The notes: generated by a model not told the origin, from the sequence alone. Positions 36,733-47,882 are shown, numbered from the stretch's first letter. The stretch: 64,000 nt of DNA from Rhodanobacter sp. FW104-R8 (GCF_001617365.1 NZ_LVJR01000029.1:1-64000), one strand, 5' to 3'. Numbers and translations are program-made.

Positions 36733-37247
36733 GCGGGCCGGTCATCAACCTTGACCAGATCGAACTGCAGTCGGTCGATCCCGCCATGACACCCACCGGC
36801 AAGAACGCCGCGGACTACGACATCCGCTGGGGCGAGATCGCCAGCCGGATCGGCGCACGCAAGCTCGGCTACAACCTCACCGTGGTGGCGCCGGGCAAGC
36901 GCAACTGCCCGTTCCACAACCATCGCGTCGCGGAAGAAATGTTCTTCATCCTCGAAGGCAGCGGCGAGCTGCGCTACGGCGACGCGCGCTATCCGCTGCG
37001 TGCCGGCGACATCATCGCCTGCCCGCCCGGCGGCCCGGAAACCGCACACCAGATCATCAACACCGGCAGCGTCGAACTGCGCTACCTGGCGATCGGCACC
37101 AACGAAACACCGGACATTTGCGAATACCCGGATTCCGGCAAGTACCTGGTGTTCGACGACAGCCTGCGCGATGCGGACGACCAGCCGCGGAAATTCCGAG
37201 TGCTCGGGCGGCAGCAGGATTCGCTCGACTACTGGGACGGCGAATGA
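36729..37247 (+). CDS. cupin-domain protein
   Basis: A 172-residue single-domain cupin with start at 36729 overlapping the hydratase stop. The metal-binding core reads CPFHNHRVAEEMFFILEGSG, with His and Glu ligands, followed by PLRAGDIIACPPGG and the second motif AHQIINTGS. The C-terminal part (ICEYPDSGKYLVFDD) is typical of a widespread cupin group of unknown substrate. It is translationally coupled within the leucine-degradation genes. No specific function can be assigned. Confidence 0.85.
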   Translation: MSGPVINLDQIELQSVDPAMTPTGKNAADYDIRWGEIASRIGARKLGYNLTVVAPGKRNCPFHNHRVAEEMFFILEGSGELRYGDARYPLRAGDIIACPPGGPETAHQIINTGSVELRYLAIGTNETPDICEYPDSGKYLVFDDSLRDADDQPRKFRVLGRQQDSLDYWDGE

Positions 37248-37349
37248 CTCCGGCGCGGCGTGCCATGCTGCGCCGCGCATCGGCCCCGGCACCGCAATCT
37301 GTTAGTTTGAGTGGCTTTGCATCGACACCAACGGCTTCGGGAACCCCGC

Positions 37350-39340
<1,991 letters not shown>

Positions 39341-39344
<4 letters not shown>

Positions 39345-39410
39345 GGCGGGCACGGCCCGCCGTACCCGGCGTGACGCATCGTTGAGAGCCGGCGGGCAAT
39401 GCCCGCCCTT
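39341..39410. repeat. palindromic repeat, GTAGGGCGGGC group, supplying a stop codon
   Basis: It starts GTAGGGCGGGCACGGCCCGC and ends GGCGGGCAATGCCCGCCCTT. It is the same type as at 33351-33415 and inside recD. Its second to fourth bases (39342-39344) are the stop codon of the carboxylase gene. Confidence 0.92.
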
Positions 39411-39456
39411 GCCGTCCCGGCGAGCGGCAACTTCACCTCCCTACCGGAGCTTTCGC

Positions 39457-40359
39457 ATGAACCCGTCCAATCACGTCCGCATCGTCGAAGTCGGCGCCCG
39501 CGACGGCCTGCAGAATGAGAAGACCCTGCTGCCGGCCGAGGTGAAGATCGCGTTGATCGACCGGCTCTCCTCCACCGGCCTGCAGACGATCGAGGCCACC
39601 AGCTTCGTCAGCCCGAAATGGGTGCCGCAGCTTGCCGACGCGGCCGAGGTGTTCCACGGCATCCGCAAGGTGCCGGGCGTGAGCTACCCGGTGCTGGTGC
39701 CGAACCTGCAGGGCTACCAGCGCGCGCGCGAAGTCGGCGCGCGTGCGGTCGCGGTGTTCACCGCCGCGTCGGAAGCGTTCAACCGCAAGAACATCAACGC
39801 CTCGATCGACGAGTCGATCGAGCGCTTCATCCCGGTGATCGAGCAGGCCCAGGCCGACGAGGTGACGGTGCGCGGCTATGTCTCCACCGTGCTCGGCTGC
39901 CCGTACCAGGGCGAGGTACCGATAGCCGACGTGGTGCGCGTGGCGCGGCGCATGTACGAGCTGGGCTGTCACGAGATCTCGCTGGGCGACACCATCGGCG
40001 TCGGCACGCCGGCGAAGGCGCGCGCGATGCTGCACGCGGTGGCGCAGGAAGTGCCGATGGACGCCCTGGCCGTGCACTTCCACGACACCTACGGCCAGGC
40101 GCTGGCGAACATCCTGGCCTGCCTGGAAGAAGGCGTGCGCGTGGTCGACAGCGCCGTCTCCGGCACCGGCGGCTGTCCGTACGCGAAAGGCGCCACCGGC
40201 AACGTGGCCAGCGAGGACGTGGTCTACATGCTGCACGGCATAGGCATGGAGACCGGCATCGACCTCGACCTGCTCGTCGCCACCGGCGCCTGGCTGGCCG
40301 CGCAACTGCACAAGGAAACCGCCAGCCGGGTCACCCGCGCGCGCACCGCCGCGGCCTGA
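39457..40359 (+). CDS. hydroxymethylglutaryl-CoA lyase (LiuE-like)
   Basis: Cleaves HMG-CoA to acetoacetate and acetyl-CoA, the last step of leucine degradation. The product is 300 residues, with start ATG at 39457 and CGGAGC upstream. Family features are VEVGARDGLQNEKTLL near the N-terminus, EATSFVSPKWVPQLADA, VHFHDTYGQALANI (metal-binding His pair) and the signature SGTGGCPYAKGATGNVASED with the catalytic Cys. An upstream open stretch in frame is only repeat sequence. Confidence 0.95.
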   Translation: MNPSNHVRIVEVGARDGLQNEKTLLPAEVKIALIDRLSSTGLQTIEATSFVSPKWVPQLADAAEVFHGIRKVPGVSYPVLVPNLQGYQRAREVGARAVAVFTAASEAFNRKNINASIDESIERFIPVIEQAQADEVTVRGYVSTVLGCPYQGEVPIADVVRVARRMYELGCHEISLGDTIGVGTPAKARAMLHAVAQEVPMDALAVHFHDTYGQALANILACLEEGVRVVDSAVSGTGGCPYAKGATGNVASEDVVYMLHGIGMETGIDLDLLVATGAWLAAQLHKETASRVTRARTAAA

Positions 40360-40413
40360 ACACTCCGCGAAAAGCTCGCTATCATCGGCGCTTCGGCTGA
40401 CCGGACCCAAGCG

Positions 40414-41733
40414 ATGCGCGCAAGCCTGACGACCTGGTGGCAAACGGCGGCGATCCTGCTGCTCCTGCTGTGTTCCCTGTGCGCGACCGCCGCCACGCCG
40501 AAGGGCGACTGGCTGCTGCTGCCCGAACGCGTGTGGACCGGTGACGGCGATGCCGCGCATAGCGGCTGGGCGGTGCTGGTGCACGACGGCGCGATCGCCG
40601 CGGTGGGGCCGGCCGCATCGATCCAGGCGCCGGCCGGTGCGCAGCGCGTCGAGCTGCCCGGCGCCACGCTCACGCCCGGCCTGATCGACCTGCACTCGCA
40701 CCTGTTCCTGCATCCGTACAACGAAACGCTGTGGAACGACCAGGTGCTGACCGAGCCGCAGGACTACCGCACGCTGGAAGCCGCCGCCCACGCGAAGACC
40801 ACCCTGCTGGCCGGCTTCACCACCCTGCGCGACCTCGGCACCGAGGGTGCCGGCTACGCCGACGTGTCGGTGAAGCGCGCCATCGACGAGGGCCTGATCC
40901 CCGGTCCACGGCTGTTGGTGGCCACCCGCGCGATCGTCGCCACCGCCAGCTATGGCCCCGGTCCGCGCGGCTTCCGGCCGGACATCGAGCTGCCCGGCGG
41001 CGCGCAGGAAGTCAGCGGCGTGGATGCCGCGATGGCGGCGGTACGCGAGCAGGCTGCACGCGGCGCCGACTGGATCAAGATCTATGGCGACTACCGCGTC
41101 GGCCCCGATGGCGCCACCGTACCTACCTTCACGCCCGCCGAATTGAAGGCACTGGTCGAGACCGCGCACCAGATCGGCCGCCCGGTCGCGGTGCACGCGG
41201 CCAGCGACGCCGGCGTGCGCATGGCGGTGGAAGCCGGCGTGGACAGCGTCGAACACGGCTACGGCGCCAGCGAGGCGACGTTCAAGCTGATGAAGCAGCG
41301 CGGCATCGCCTACGAGCCCACGCTCACCGCGGTCGCCGCCACCGCCGAGTATTTCCAGCACTACGTGCCGGGCCAGAGCGCACCGACCGAGCGCATGCGC
41401 GAAGCGGAGCGCGCGTTCCGCACCGCGCTGAAGCTGGGCGTGACGATCGGCAACGGCAGCGACGTCGGCGTGTTCACGCATGGCGACAACTGGCGCGAAC
41501 CGGCCGCGATGGTGGCCTACGGCATGACTCCGGCGCAAGCGCTGCACGCGGCCACCAACGTGGCGGCGAAAATCCTGCGCCAGTCGCAGCACCTTGGCCG
41601 CATCGCGCCCGGCCTGGCGGCCGACCTCGCCGCGTTCAGCGGCGATCCGAGCACGCAGATCGACGCCCTGAAGAAACCGGTCTTCGTGATGAAGGACGGC
41701 ATTCCCTACCGCACCCCCGACATGACCCGATGA
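40414..41733 (+). CDS. secreted metal-dependent amidohydrolase
   Basis: A 439-residue amidohydrolase-superfamily protein with an N-terminal signal peptide (AAILLLLLCSLCATAA). Metal ligands are visible as DLHSHLF (HxH), DWIKIYGDY (Lys, probably carboxylated), AVHAAS, HGYG and GNGSDVGVF (Asp). The layout matches the imidazolonepropionase/Xaa-Pro dipeptidase-like group of exported hydrolases seen in Xanthomonadales; the substrate is probably a dipeptide or cyclic amide but is not evident. It lies 54 bp after the HMG-CoA lyase gene. Confidence 0.85.
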   Translation: MRASLTTWWQTAAILLLLLCSLCATAATPKGDWLLLPERVWTGDGDAAHSGWAVLVHDGAIAAVGPAASIQAPAGAQRVELPGATLTPGLIDLHSHLFLHPYNETLWNDQVLTEPQDYRTLEAAAHAKTTLLAGFTTLRDLGTEGAGYADVSVKRAIDEGLIPGPRLLVATRAIVATASYGPGPRGFRPDIELPGGAQEVSGVDAAMAAVREQAARGADWIKIYGDYRVGPDGATVPTFTPAELKALVETAHQIGRPVAVHAASDAGVRMAVEAGVDSVEHGYGASEATFKLMKQRGIAYEPTLTAVAATAEYFQHYVPGQSAPTERMREAERAFRTALKLGVTIGNGSDVGVFTHGDNWREPAAMVAYGMTPAQALHAATNVAAKILRQSQHLGRIAPGLAADLAAFSGDPSTQIDALKKPVFVMKDGIPYRTPDMTR

Positions 41734-41746
41734 CCGGCACGGCTCC

Positions 41747-42235
41747 ATGACCAGCGCTTTCCTGATCCGCCCGATCGAGCCCTCCGACAACGCGGCGATG
41801 GCCGCGATCATCCGCAGCGTGATGCCCGAGTTCGGTGCCGACGGCCCCGGTTTCGCGATCCACGACGCCGAGGTGGACACCATGTACCAGGCCTATGCGC
41901 AGCCGCGCTGCAGCTATTTCGTGGTCGAGCGCGACGGCGTGGTGATCGGCGGCGGCGGCGTGGCGCCGCTGGAAGGCGGCGAGCCGGAGGTGTGCGAGCT
42001 GCGCAAGATGTACTTCCTGCCCGCAGCGCGCGGCATTGGCGCGGGCACGGCGATGATGCAGCGCTGCCTCGACGCGGCGCGCACGCACGGCTTCAGGCGC
42101 TGCTACCTGGAAACGCTGACCGGCATGGATGCTGCCCAGGCGCTGTACCGGCGCAGCGGTTTCACTCCGCTGTGCGCGCCGATGGGCGGTACCGGCCATT
42201 TCAGTTGTGACCACTTCTTCATCCGCGAGTTGTGA
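41747..42235 (+). CDS. GNAT-family N-acetyltransferase
   Basis: A 162-residue GNAT acetyltransferase. The acetyl-CoA binding segment is ELRKMYFLPAARGIGAGTAM, with the Q/RxxGxG/A-type motif in ARGIGAG, followed by the later ALYRRSGFTPL. The N-terminus MTSAFLIRPIEPSDNAAMAAI is typical of the fold. The substrate is unknown. It starts 13 bp after the amidohydrolase stop, so the two are probably co-transcribed. Confidence 0.88.
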   Translation: MTSAFLIRPIEPSDNAAMAAIIRSVMPEFGADGPGFAIHDAEVDTMYQAYAQPRCSYFVVERDGVVIGGGGVAPLEGGEPEVCELRKMYFLPAARGIGAGTAMMQRCLDAARTHGFRRCYLETLTGMDAAQALYRRSGFTPLCAPMGGTGHFSCDHFFIREL

Positions 42236-42244
42236 GGTCACGGC

Positions 42245-42847
42245 ATGGCGAACCACGATCCCCGCGTCGACGCCTATATCGCGAAATCCGCCGCATTCGC
42301 CCGGCCGATCCTGGAACACCTGCGCACCCGCGTGCACGCCGCCTGTCCCGAGGTGGAAGAAGGCATCAAGTGGGGCATGCCGTTCTTCAGCTACAAGGCC
42401 GCGCCGATGTGCATGATGGCCGCGTTCAAGCAGCACTGCAGCTTCGGTTTCTGGCTGTCGAAGGAAGTCGCCGGCGGCAGCGACGAAGACGGCATGGGCC
42501 AGTTCGGCAAGCTCGCCACACTGAAGGACCTGCCATCGGACAGGCAGCTCGCCGCCCACCTGAAGAAGGCGATGGCGCTGAACGAAGCCGGGGTGAGGAA
42601 GGCGCGCCCGAAGGCCGCCGCGAAACCCGCGCCGACGCTGCCGGACGACCTGTCCGCCCTGCTCGCCGAGCACCAGCACGCCACCGCACGCAAGGCGTGG
42701 GCGAGCTTCCCGCCCGGCGCGCAACGCGAATACATCGAGTGGATTGGCGAAGCCAAAACAGACACCACCCGCCGGAAACGCCTGGCCACCACCCTGGAGT
42801 GGCTGGCCGAAGGCAAGCGGCGCAACTGGAAGTACGAGACATGCTGA
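42245..42847 (+). CDS. DUF1801/YdeI-OmpD-associated protein
   Basis: A 200-residue protein. The N-terminal half matches DUF1801 (VEEGIKWGMPFFSYKAAPMC, HCSFGFWLSKEV); the C-terminal part resembles the YdeI/OmpD-associated helical domain (HATARKAWASFPPGAQREYI, EWIGEAKTDTTRRKRL). The middle is an Ala/Pro/Lys-rich linker. The function is unknown; this domain combination is common in soil bacteria. It sits nine bases after the GNAT gene. Confidence 0.85.
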   Translation: MANHDPRVDAYIAKSAAFARPILEHLRTRVHAACPEVEEGIKWGMPFFSYKAAPMCMMAAFKQHCSFGFWLSKEVAGGSDEDGMGQFGKLATLKDLPSDRQLAAHLKKAMALNEAGVRKARPKAAAKPAPTLPDDLSALLAEHQHATARKAWASFPPGAQREYIEWIGEAKTDTTRRKRLATTLEWLAEGKRRNWKYETC

Positions 42848-42857
42848 GAGCCCGTTC

Positions 42858-43421
42858 ATGATCCGCATCGCCCGCGACGAAGACGCCGCCGCCATCCACG
42901 CGATCTACGCGCCGTCGGTCAGCGACGGCGTGGCCACCTTCGAAACCGAGCTGCCCGGCGTCGACGCCATGCGCGAACGCCTGCGCGCGCGCCTCAGGCA
43001 CTACCCGTGGCTGGCGTGGGAGGAGGACGGCGAAGTGCTGGCCTACGCCTACGCCGGGCGCTTTCGCGAGCGCGCCGCCTACGACTGGATCGCCGAAACC
43101 TCGATCTACGTGCGCCACGATGCGCACCGCCGCGGCATCGCGCGCCGGCTCTACGGCGTGCTGCTGGACGTGATGCGGCTGCAGGGCCTCACTCAGGCCG
43201 TCGGTGTGATCACCCTGCCCGGCACCGCCAGCGTGGCGATGCACGAAACGATGGGTTTCGCCCCCGCGGGGGTGTGGCGCCAGTGCGGCTACAAGCTGGG
43301 GCAATGGTGGGACGTGGGCGTCTGGCAGAAGGAACTTCAGCCGGCCGCCACTCCGCCGCAACCCGTGACGCCGTTCCAGGCACTTGCCGATACGCCGGCG
43401 CTGCACGCCCTGCTGGGCTGA
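42858..43421 (+). CDS. GNAT acetyltransferase, phosphinothricin-acetyltransferase-like
   Basis: A 187-residue GNAT protein with start MIRIARDEDAAAIHAIYAP at 42858. YAPSVSDGVATFETELP near the N-terminus, AYDWIAETSIYVRHDAHRRG and LYGVLLDVMRLQG match the pat/methionine sulfoximine acetyltransferase group, ending in GYKLGQWWDVGVWQKEL. The likely role is N-acetylation of a glutamate-analogue or methionine-derivative toxin, but chromosomal members vary. It ends the plus-strand run; a hairpin follows. Confidence 0.87.
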   Translation: MIRIARDEDAAAIHAIYAPSVSDGVATFETELPGVDAMRERLRARLRHYPWLAWEEDGEVLAYAYAGRFRERAAYDWIAETSIYVRHDAHRRGIARRLYGVLLDVMRLQGLTQAVGVITLPGTASVAMHETMGFAPAGVWRQCGYKLGQWWDVGVWQKELQPAATPPQPVTPFQALADTPALHALLG

Positions 43422-43437
43422 ACCGGCCGCAACGAAA

Positions 43438-43468
43438 ACGGCGTGCCTGCAGGTCGCAGGCACGCCGT
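43438..43468. terminator. terminator between convergent genes
   Basis: A perfect 13-bp stem ACGGCGTGCCTGC (43438-43450) / GCAGGCACGCCGT (43456-43468) with loop AGGTC. On the minus strand it is followed by TTTTCG, so it best serves the RcnB-like gene, but it may act in both directions. Confidence 0.85.
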
Positions 43469-43495
43469 CGGCCCCGGTGATGCGCCGGCTGGCGC

Positions 43496-43996
43496 CTAGT
43501 GGTTGAGCAGCAGGTCGACGATCACGCCGGTGGCGATCGCCACCAGCAGGTAGTCGCCGCTGTCGCTGCGCACCCAACGGTAGCCGCGTGGCGGTTCGCG
43601 CAGGTCGTACTGGCGCCAGTCCGTCACCACGTAGCGGGTGCTGCGGTATTCCTCCGGCAGGTAGCCGCCGCGCTTGTACCACCCCTCGTGGCGGCCGCGA
43701 TCATGCCAGTTCTTGTAATGGCCATAGGCGTGGCCGCGACCATGGCCGTTGCCCTGGTTGTCGCCGTCTTCGTCGCGCACGTAGCGGCCGCCGTCATCGT
43801 CGCGGTAACCATCGCCCCGCTCGTAGCGGCCGCGGTCATGGCCATTGCCGCGGTCGCCATCGTCCTGCTCATACCCATCATTGCCATTGCCGTGACCATG
43901 GCCCCGGCCATGGCCGTTGCCCTGGGCCAGCGCGGAGCCACTGGCCAGCATCAGCATGGCACCCAGAACGGCAGACAGACTCAGTAGCTTCTTCAT
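43496..43996 (-). CDS. RcnB-family periplasmic protein
   Basis: A 166-residue exported protein with signal peptide MKKLLSLSAVLGAMLMLASG and cleavage after ALA. A low-complexity Gly/His/Asp/Asn/Arg-rich stretch follows (about 25-95; a possible metal-binding or disordered segment). The C-terminal RcnB-like domain (PF11776 type) shows LPEEYRS, VTDWRQYDLREPPRGYRWVR and YLLVAIATGVIVDLLLN. E. coli RcnB affects nickel/cobalt homeostasis, but many family members have unknown roles. The start ATG at 43996 is chosen over the longer open frame because of the signal peptide. Confidence 0.85.
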   Translation of the reverse strand: MKKLLSLSAVLGAMLMLASGSALAQGNGHGRGHGHGNGNDGYEQDDGDRGNGHDRGRYERGDGYRDDDGGRYVRDEDGDNQGNGHGRGHAYGHYKNWHDRGRHEGWYKRGGYLPEEYRSTRYVVTDWRQYDLREPPRGYRWVRSDSGDYLLVAIATGVIVDLLLNH

Positions 43997-44194
43997 GCAT
44001 TGCTCCCCATCCTCGATGGAAAAAGGCCTGCCCGGACGAACCCGGCCTGCCCGGTGGTTCGGGTCCAAGATGGCCGCCGCCGCCCCAACACGGCGTGAAT
44101 CCCCTGCCACGGCAGATTTCGCGTTCAGCCTGCAGCAACCCGCGCCGGTCGGCTACCATGGCGGCCTTTCGACGTTGGCTACCAAGGATTCCCT

Positions 44195-44962
44195 ATGCGG
44201 CTCGATCAGGTCAAGGCAATCATCACCGGTGGCGCCTCCGGTCTCGGCCACGCGGTGGCGCAGCATCTGGTGGCGAACGGCGGCAGGGTCGCACTGTTCG
44301 ACGTCAACGAGGACAAGGGCCAGGCCGCCGCGAGGGAACTGGGCGGGGCCGCGCGTTTCTTCCGCACCGACGTCGCCTCCGAGGACGGCGTGGCCACCAA
44401 CGTGGCTGCCGCGCACCACGCGATGGGCGGCCTCAACGTGGTGATGAACTGCGCCGGCATCCTCGGCGCCGGCCGCGTGCTGGGCAAGGAAGGCCCGATG
44501 CCGCTGTCCACCTTCGCCACCACCGTGATGGTGAACCTGGTCGGCAGCTTCAACGTGGCCAAGGCCGGCGCGGCATTGATGCAGGGCAACGCGGCAGGCG
44601 AGGACGGCGAGCGCGGCGTGATCATCAACACCGCCAGCGTGGCCGCCTACGAAGGCCAGATCGGCCAGGCCGCCTACTCCGCCTCCAAGGGCGGCGTGGT
44701 CGGCATGACCCTGCCGATGGCGCGCGAGCTGGCGCGCTTCGGCATCCGCGTGGCGACCATCGCGCCGGGCATCTTCTGGACCCCGATGGTCGACGGCATG
44801 CCCGAAGCCGTGCAGCAATCGCTCTCCGCCTCGATCCCGTTCCCCTCGCGGCTGGGCCAGCCGGCGGAGTTCGCCTCGACGGTCGCCTTCATCCTCGGCA
44901 ACCGCTACATCAACGGCGAAACGATCCGGCTGGACGGCGCGGTGCGGCTGGCGGCGAAGTAA
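44195..44962 (+). CDS. short-chain dehydrogenase (3-hydroxyacyl-CoA dehydrogenase type 2-like)
   Basis: A 255-residue SDR with NAD-binding ITGGASGLGHAVAQHL, DVNEDK (acidic residue after beta2, favouring NAD), NCAGILGAG, the catalytic Ser region NTASVAAYEGQIGQAAYSASKGG with the YxxxK motif, and IAPGIFWTPMVDGMP. The overall sequence resembles type-2 3-hydroxyacyl-CoA dehydrogenase (HSD10 group) in fatty and branched-chain acyl degradation. A 198-bp divergent gap to the RcnB-like gene holds no clear promoter. A dispersed repeat begins at the base after its stop. Confidence 0.88.
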   Translation: MRLDQVKAIITGGASGLGHAVAQHLVANGGRVALFDVNEDKGQAAARELGGAARFFRTDVASEDGVATNVAAAHHAMGGLNVVMNCAGILGAGRVLGKEGPMPLSTFATTVMVNLVGSFNVAKAGAALMQGNAAGEDGERGVIINTASVAAYEGQIGQAAYSASKGGVVGMTLPMARELARFGIRVATIAPGIFWTPMVDGMPEAVQQSLSASIPFPSRLGQPAEFASTVAFILGNRYINGETIRLDGAVRLAAK

Positions 44963-45025
44963 GTGCGTTCATCCATGGGCGCGAAAGTCAAAAAGCGGCC
45001 ATCCATGGCCGCACTCTTCAAATAG
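44963..45025 (+). repeat. 63-bp GTGCGTTCATCC repeat, copy 1
   Basis: It begins GTGCGTTCATCCATGGGCGC directly after the SDR stop and includes the hairpin GCGGCC-ATCCAT-GGCCGC. It differs from the copy at 60516-60578 at about nine of 63 positions. No other copy was seen in the window. Confidence 0.85.
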
Positions 45026-45046
45026 ATCACTACTTCCCGGGCACTC

Positions 45047-45610
45047 ATGAAAGCTTCCGACGTCAAGAAAGGCAACGTGGTCGAACACGACGGCACCGTC
45101 TACCAGGTGCGCGACATCGAGCGCAGCGCGCCTACCGCGCGCGGCGGCAATGTCACCTTCCGTTTCACCATGTATTCGATCCCGGGCGCACGCAAGTTCG
45201 ACCTCAGCCTGCGCGCCGACGACGACCTGAAAGAGATGGACCTGGTGCGCCGCGCCGCCAACTTCTCCTACATGGACGGCGACGCGTTCGTGTTCATGGA
45301 TGCCGAGGACTACACCCAGTACCTGCTTTCGCCCGAGCTGGTCGGCGACAACGCCGGCTACATCGTGGAGGACGTCGAGGGCTACTACGTGCAGCTGATC
45401 GACGACGCCCCGGTGGGCCTGCAGGTGCCCACCAGCGTGGTGCTGACCGTGGTCGACACCGCGCCGGAGATGAAGGGCGCCAGCGCCACCAAGCGCACCA
45501 AGCCGGCCAAGCTCGGCACCGGCATCGAGATTCAGGTGCCCGAGTACATCACCAACGACGAAAAGGTGTGGGTGAACACGCTGACCGGCGAGTTCGCCGG
45601 CAGGGCCTGA
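45047..45610 (+). CDS. efpL: elongation factor P-like protein EfpL (YeiP)
   Basis: A 187-residue EF-P paralogue with the three EF-P beta-barrel domains (start [20 protein letters not shown], end [20 protein letters not shown]). The loop that in EF-P carries the modified Lys reads SAPTARGGN (27-35), the EfpL/YeiP form with an Arg tip, so it is not the canonical EF-P. EfpL rescues ribosomes stalled on proline and some other motifs. The gene stands alone between two repeats. Confidence 0.93.
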   Translation: MKASDVKKGNVVEHDGTVYQVRDIERSAPTARGGNVTFRFTMYSIPGARKFDLSLRADDDLKEMDLVRRAANFSYMDGDAFVFMDAEDYTQYLLSPELVGDNAGYIVEDVEGYYVQLIDDAPVGLQVPTSVVLTVVDTAPEMKGASATKRTKPAKLGTGIEIQVPEYITNDEKVWVNTLTGEFAGRA

Positions 45611-45616
45611 GGGCAG

Positions 45617-45771
45617 AAGTGAGGGGAGAGGAGTGAGAAACGAGAGATAAAACGGTTCGAGGTTGCCCCGCTTCTCGTCCCACGCAGGCCGTGGAGCATC
45701 GGATCGGGCGGCACGGTAACCTTGCCCGAGTCACGAGTCCTCTCTCGCTTCTCACTCCTCTTCACTCACTC
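45617..45771. repeat. 155-bp element with 31-bp imperfect inverted ends
   Basis: The left end (45617-45647, AAGTGAGGGGAGAGGAGTGA...) and the right end (45741-45771, which reads GGAGTGAGTGAAGAGGAGTG on the minus strand) are imperfect inverted copies around a 93-bp centre. It fills the efpL-FUSC gap. No open frame is evident inside. It could be a MITE-like remnant. Confidence 0.75.
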
Positions 45772-45782
45772 CTGGCCCTCCC

Positions 45783-47882
45783 ATGTCCTCCAGCGCCTAT
45801 TCGCTACGCGCCCATGCGATCGAGAGCCTGACCCACATCAAGCGGCCGGACGTGCCGCTGCGGGTGGTGCTGCGCAATACCGCGGCGGTGGTGCTGCCGC
45901 TGGCCGTGGGCATGGCCACCGGCTACCCGCAGATCGGGCTGGGCGTGGCCGCCGGCGCGCTGGACACGATGTTCTCCGACCAGCCCGGGCCGTACCGCCA
46001 GCGCCTGCGGCAACTGCTGCTGGCGTCGCTGGCCGCCGGCCTCGCCGCCCTGGTGGGTTTCCTGATCGGCGGCCTGCTGCTGCCGATCCTGCTCGCCACC
46101 GCCGCCTGCGGCTTCTTCGGCGGCCTGCTGGTGGTGTTCGGCACGGATACCGCGCGGGTCGGCATGACCAGCATGATCCTGCTGGTGATCACCGCGTCCA
46201 CGCCGGCCTCCCTCGGCCACGCGCTTGGCGGCGCCGCGCTGATCTTCGCCGGCGGCCTGCTGCTCACGGCGTTCTCGCTGGCGGCGTGGCCGCTGCAACG
46301 CTACTGGCCGGAACGACTGGCGCTGGCCGAGGTGTATGCCGGGCTGGCCGCGGTGGCCCGGCAGCCGTCGCACGACGAAGCCGACGTGCCCGCGCTGACC
46401 GAGGCGATGACCACGCTGCAGCACACCCTGCTCGGCCGCGACCGTGCGCATGGCCGCGCGATGGAGGCATTCGGCGTGCTGCTGGAACTGGCCGAGCGGA
46501 TCCGGCTGGAACTCACCGCGATGACCGCGCTGCACGCCGACCCGACCATCCACGCGATGTTCCGCGGCGACGCCGCCCGCGTGCTGGCGGCGATCGCCGA
46601 CGCGCTGGAACGGGGCGACTCGCCCGAACAGGCCGGCCGCGCACTGCAGACCCTGCGCGCCAGCGAGTACGCCCTGCTCGACGGCAGCGATCGCGCCAGC
46701 GGCCTAGCTGCGCACATCCACGCGCTGGCCGGCCAGCTCGCCGCCGCCGTGCGCAACGCCGACTGGGCCGGCAGCGGCGGCGAACTGCGCGCCAGCGAGG
46801 CGGAGACGCGGCTGCCCAGATCGCTGCGCAGCAATTCCAGCTGGGCCACCCTGCGCGCCAACCTCACCCCGCGTTCGGTAGCGTTCCGCCACGCCGTGCG
46901 CATGGCGGCCTGCCTCACCGCCGCACTGTGGTTCTCGCGCCTGCTGCACTTGCCGCACGGCTACTGGCTGCCGATGACCGCGGCGATCGTGTTGCGTCCG
47001 GACTTCGCCGCCACCTTCAATTTCGGCCTGCTGCGCGTGCTCGGCACCGTGCTCGGGCTGGTGCTCACCACCGTGCTGTTGCGCATCGCGCCGGACGAGC
47101 CATGGGCGCACCTGGCCCTGATGGCGGTGCTGTGCATGGCGTTCCGCTACCTGGCCGGCGCGCACTACGGCATCGCGGTGGCGGCGCTGACCGGCACCGT
47201 GGTGATCCTGCTGTCCTTCGACGGCGTCAATCCCGGGCTGGCGGTGGCGGACCGGGTGCTCAACACCGCGCTCGGCTGCGGCATGGCCATGCTCGCCTAC
47301 GTGGCCTGGCCGACCTGGGAACGCGGCCGCGCCCGCGCCGCGCTGGCGGTGATGCTGGGCGCCTACGCCAGCTACCTGCGCGCGCTGGCGCAACCCGGGC
47401 AGACCGGCGCGCACGACGACACCCGCACCGCGGCGCGCACCGCGCGCACCAATGCGCAAGCCTCGATCGACCGCATGCGCACCGAGCCGGCCACGCCACC
47501 GGAACTGCTGGCGCTGGCCCGCGCGCTGTTCGCCAACGGCAACCGCCTGGCGCGCACCGCGATGACGCTGGAAGCCACCCTCGACGACCTCGCCGCGCTG
47601 CCGGCAGCCTCCGCCATCCGCCACTTCGTCGAACAGGCCGCCGACGCGGTGCAGGCCATCGCCGCGGCGCTGCGCGAGCAGCAGCCGCTCGGCGCCCTGC
47701 CCGAGCTGCGCGCCATGCAGCGCGAGCTGGTCACGTCGATGCAGGAAGGCGGCGACCGCGTCGCGCTCGAGCTGCTGGCGCGGATCAGCGACCGCCTGGT
47801 CGACAACGTCAACACGCTGGCCCACGTCATGAAGCGCGGCGCGCAGGAGCCTGCCGCCGGAGCGAACCAGGCATCGGCGTAA
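45783..47882 (+). CDS. FUSC/YccS-family inner-membrane transporter
   Basis: A 699-residue protein with two hydrophobic blocks, each of about five to six transmembrane segments (about 30-165 and 370-500), separated by a soluble helical region: the YccS/FUSC plan. LWFSRLLHLPHGYWLPMTAA and LRPDFAATFNFGLLRVLGTV are the characteristic FUSC segment. The family includes aromatic-acid and fusaric-acid exporters, but the substrate here is unknown. No clear ribosome-binding site precedes the ATG, because the inverted repeat runs up to it. Confidence 0.88.
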   Translation: MSSSAYSLRAHAIESLTHIKRPDVPLRVVLRNTAAVVLPLAVGMATGYPQIGLGVAAGALDTMFSDQPGPYRQRLRQLLLASLAAGLAALVGFLIGGLLLPILLATAACGFFGGLLVVFGTDTARVGMTSMILLVITASTPASLGHALGGAALIFAGGLLLTAFSLAAWPLQRYWPERLALAEVYAGLAAVARQPSHDEADVPALTEAMTTLQHTLLGRDRAHGRAMEAFGVLLELAERIRLELTAMTALHADPTIHAMFRGDAARVLAAIADALERGDSPEQAGRALQTLRASEYALLDGSDRASGLAAHIHALAGQLAAAVRNADWAGSGGELRASEAETRLPRSLRSNSSWATLRANLTPRSVAFRHAVRMAACLTAALWFSRLLHLPHGYWLPMTAAIVLRPDFAATFNFGLLRVLGTVLGLVLTTVLLRIAPDEPWAHLALMAVLCMAFRYLAGAHYGIAVAALTGTVVILLSFDGVNPGLAVADRVLNTALGCGMAMLAYVAWPTWERGRARAALAVMLGAYASYLRALAQPGQTGAHDDTRTAARTARTNAQASIDRMRTEPATPPELLALARALFANGNRLARTAMTLEATLDDLAALPAASAIRHFVEQAADAVQAIAAALREQQPLGALPELRAMQRELVTSMQEGGDRVALELLARISDRLVDNVNTLAHVMKRGAQEPAAGANQASA

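Noticed and set aside
39382-39456. Longer N-terminus for HMG-CoA lyase
   Set aside because: The extra codons are repeat sequence; the ATG at 39457 has a good ribosome-binding site and starts the family similarity.
39433-41883. 816-codon minus-strand frame over HMG-CoA lyase and amidohydrolase
   Set aside because: Antisense shadow spanning two well-supported genes and the gap between them.
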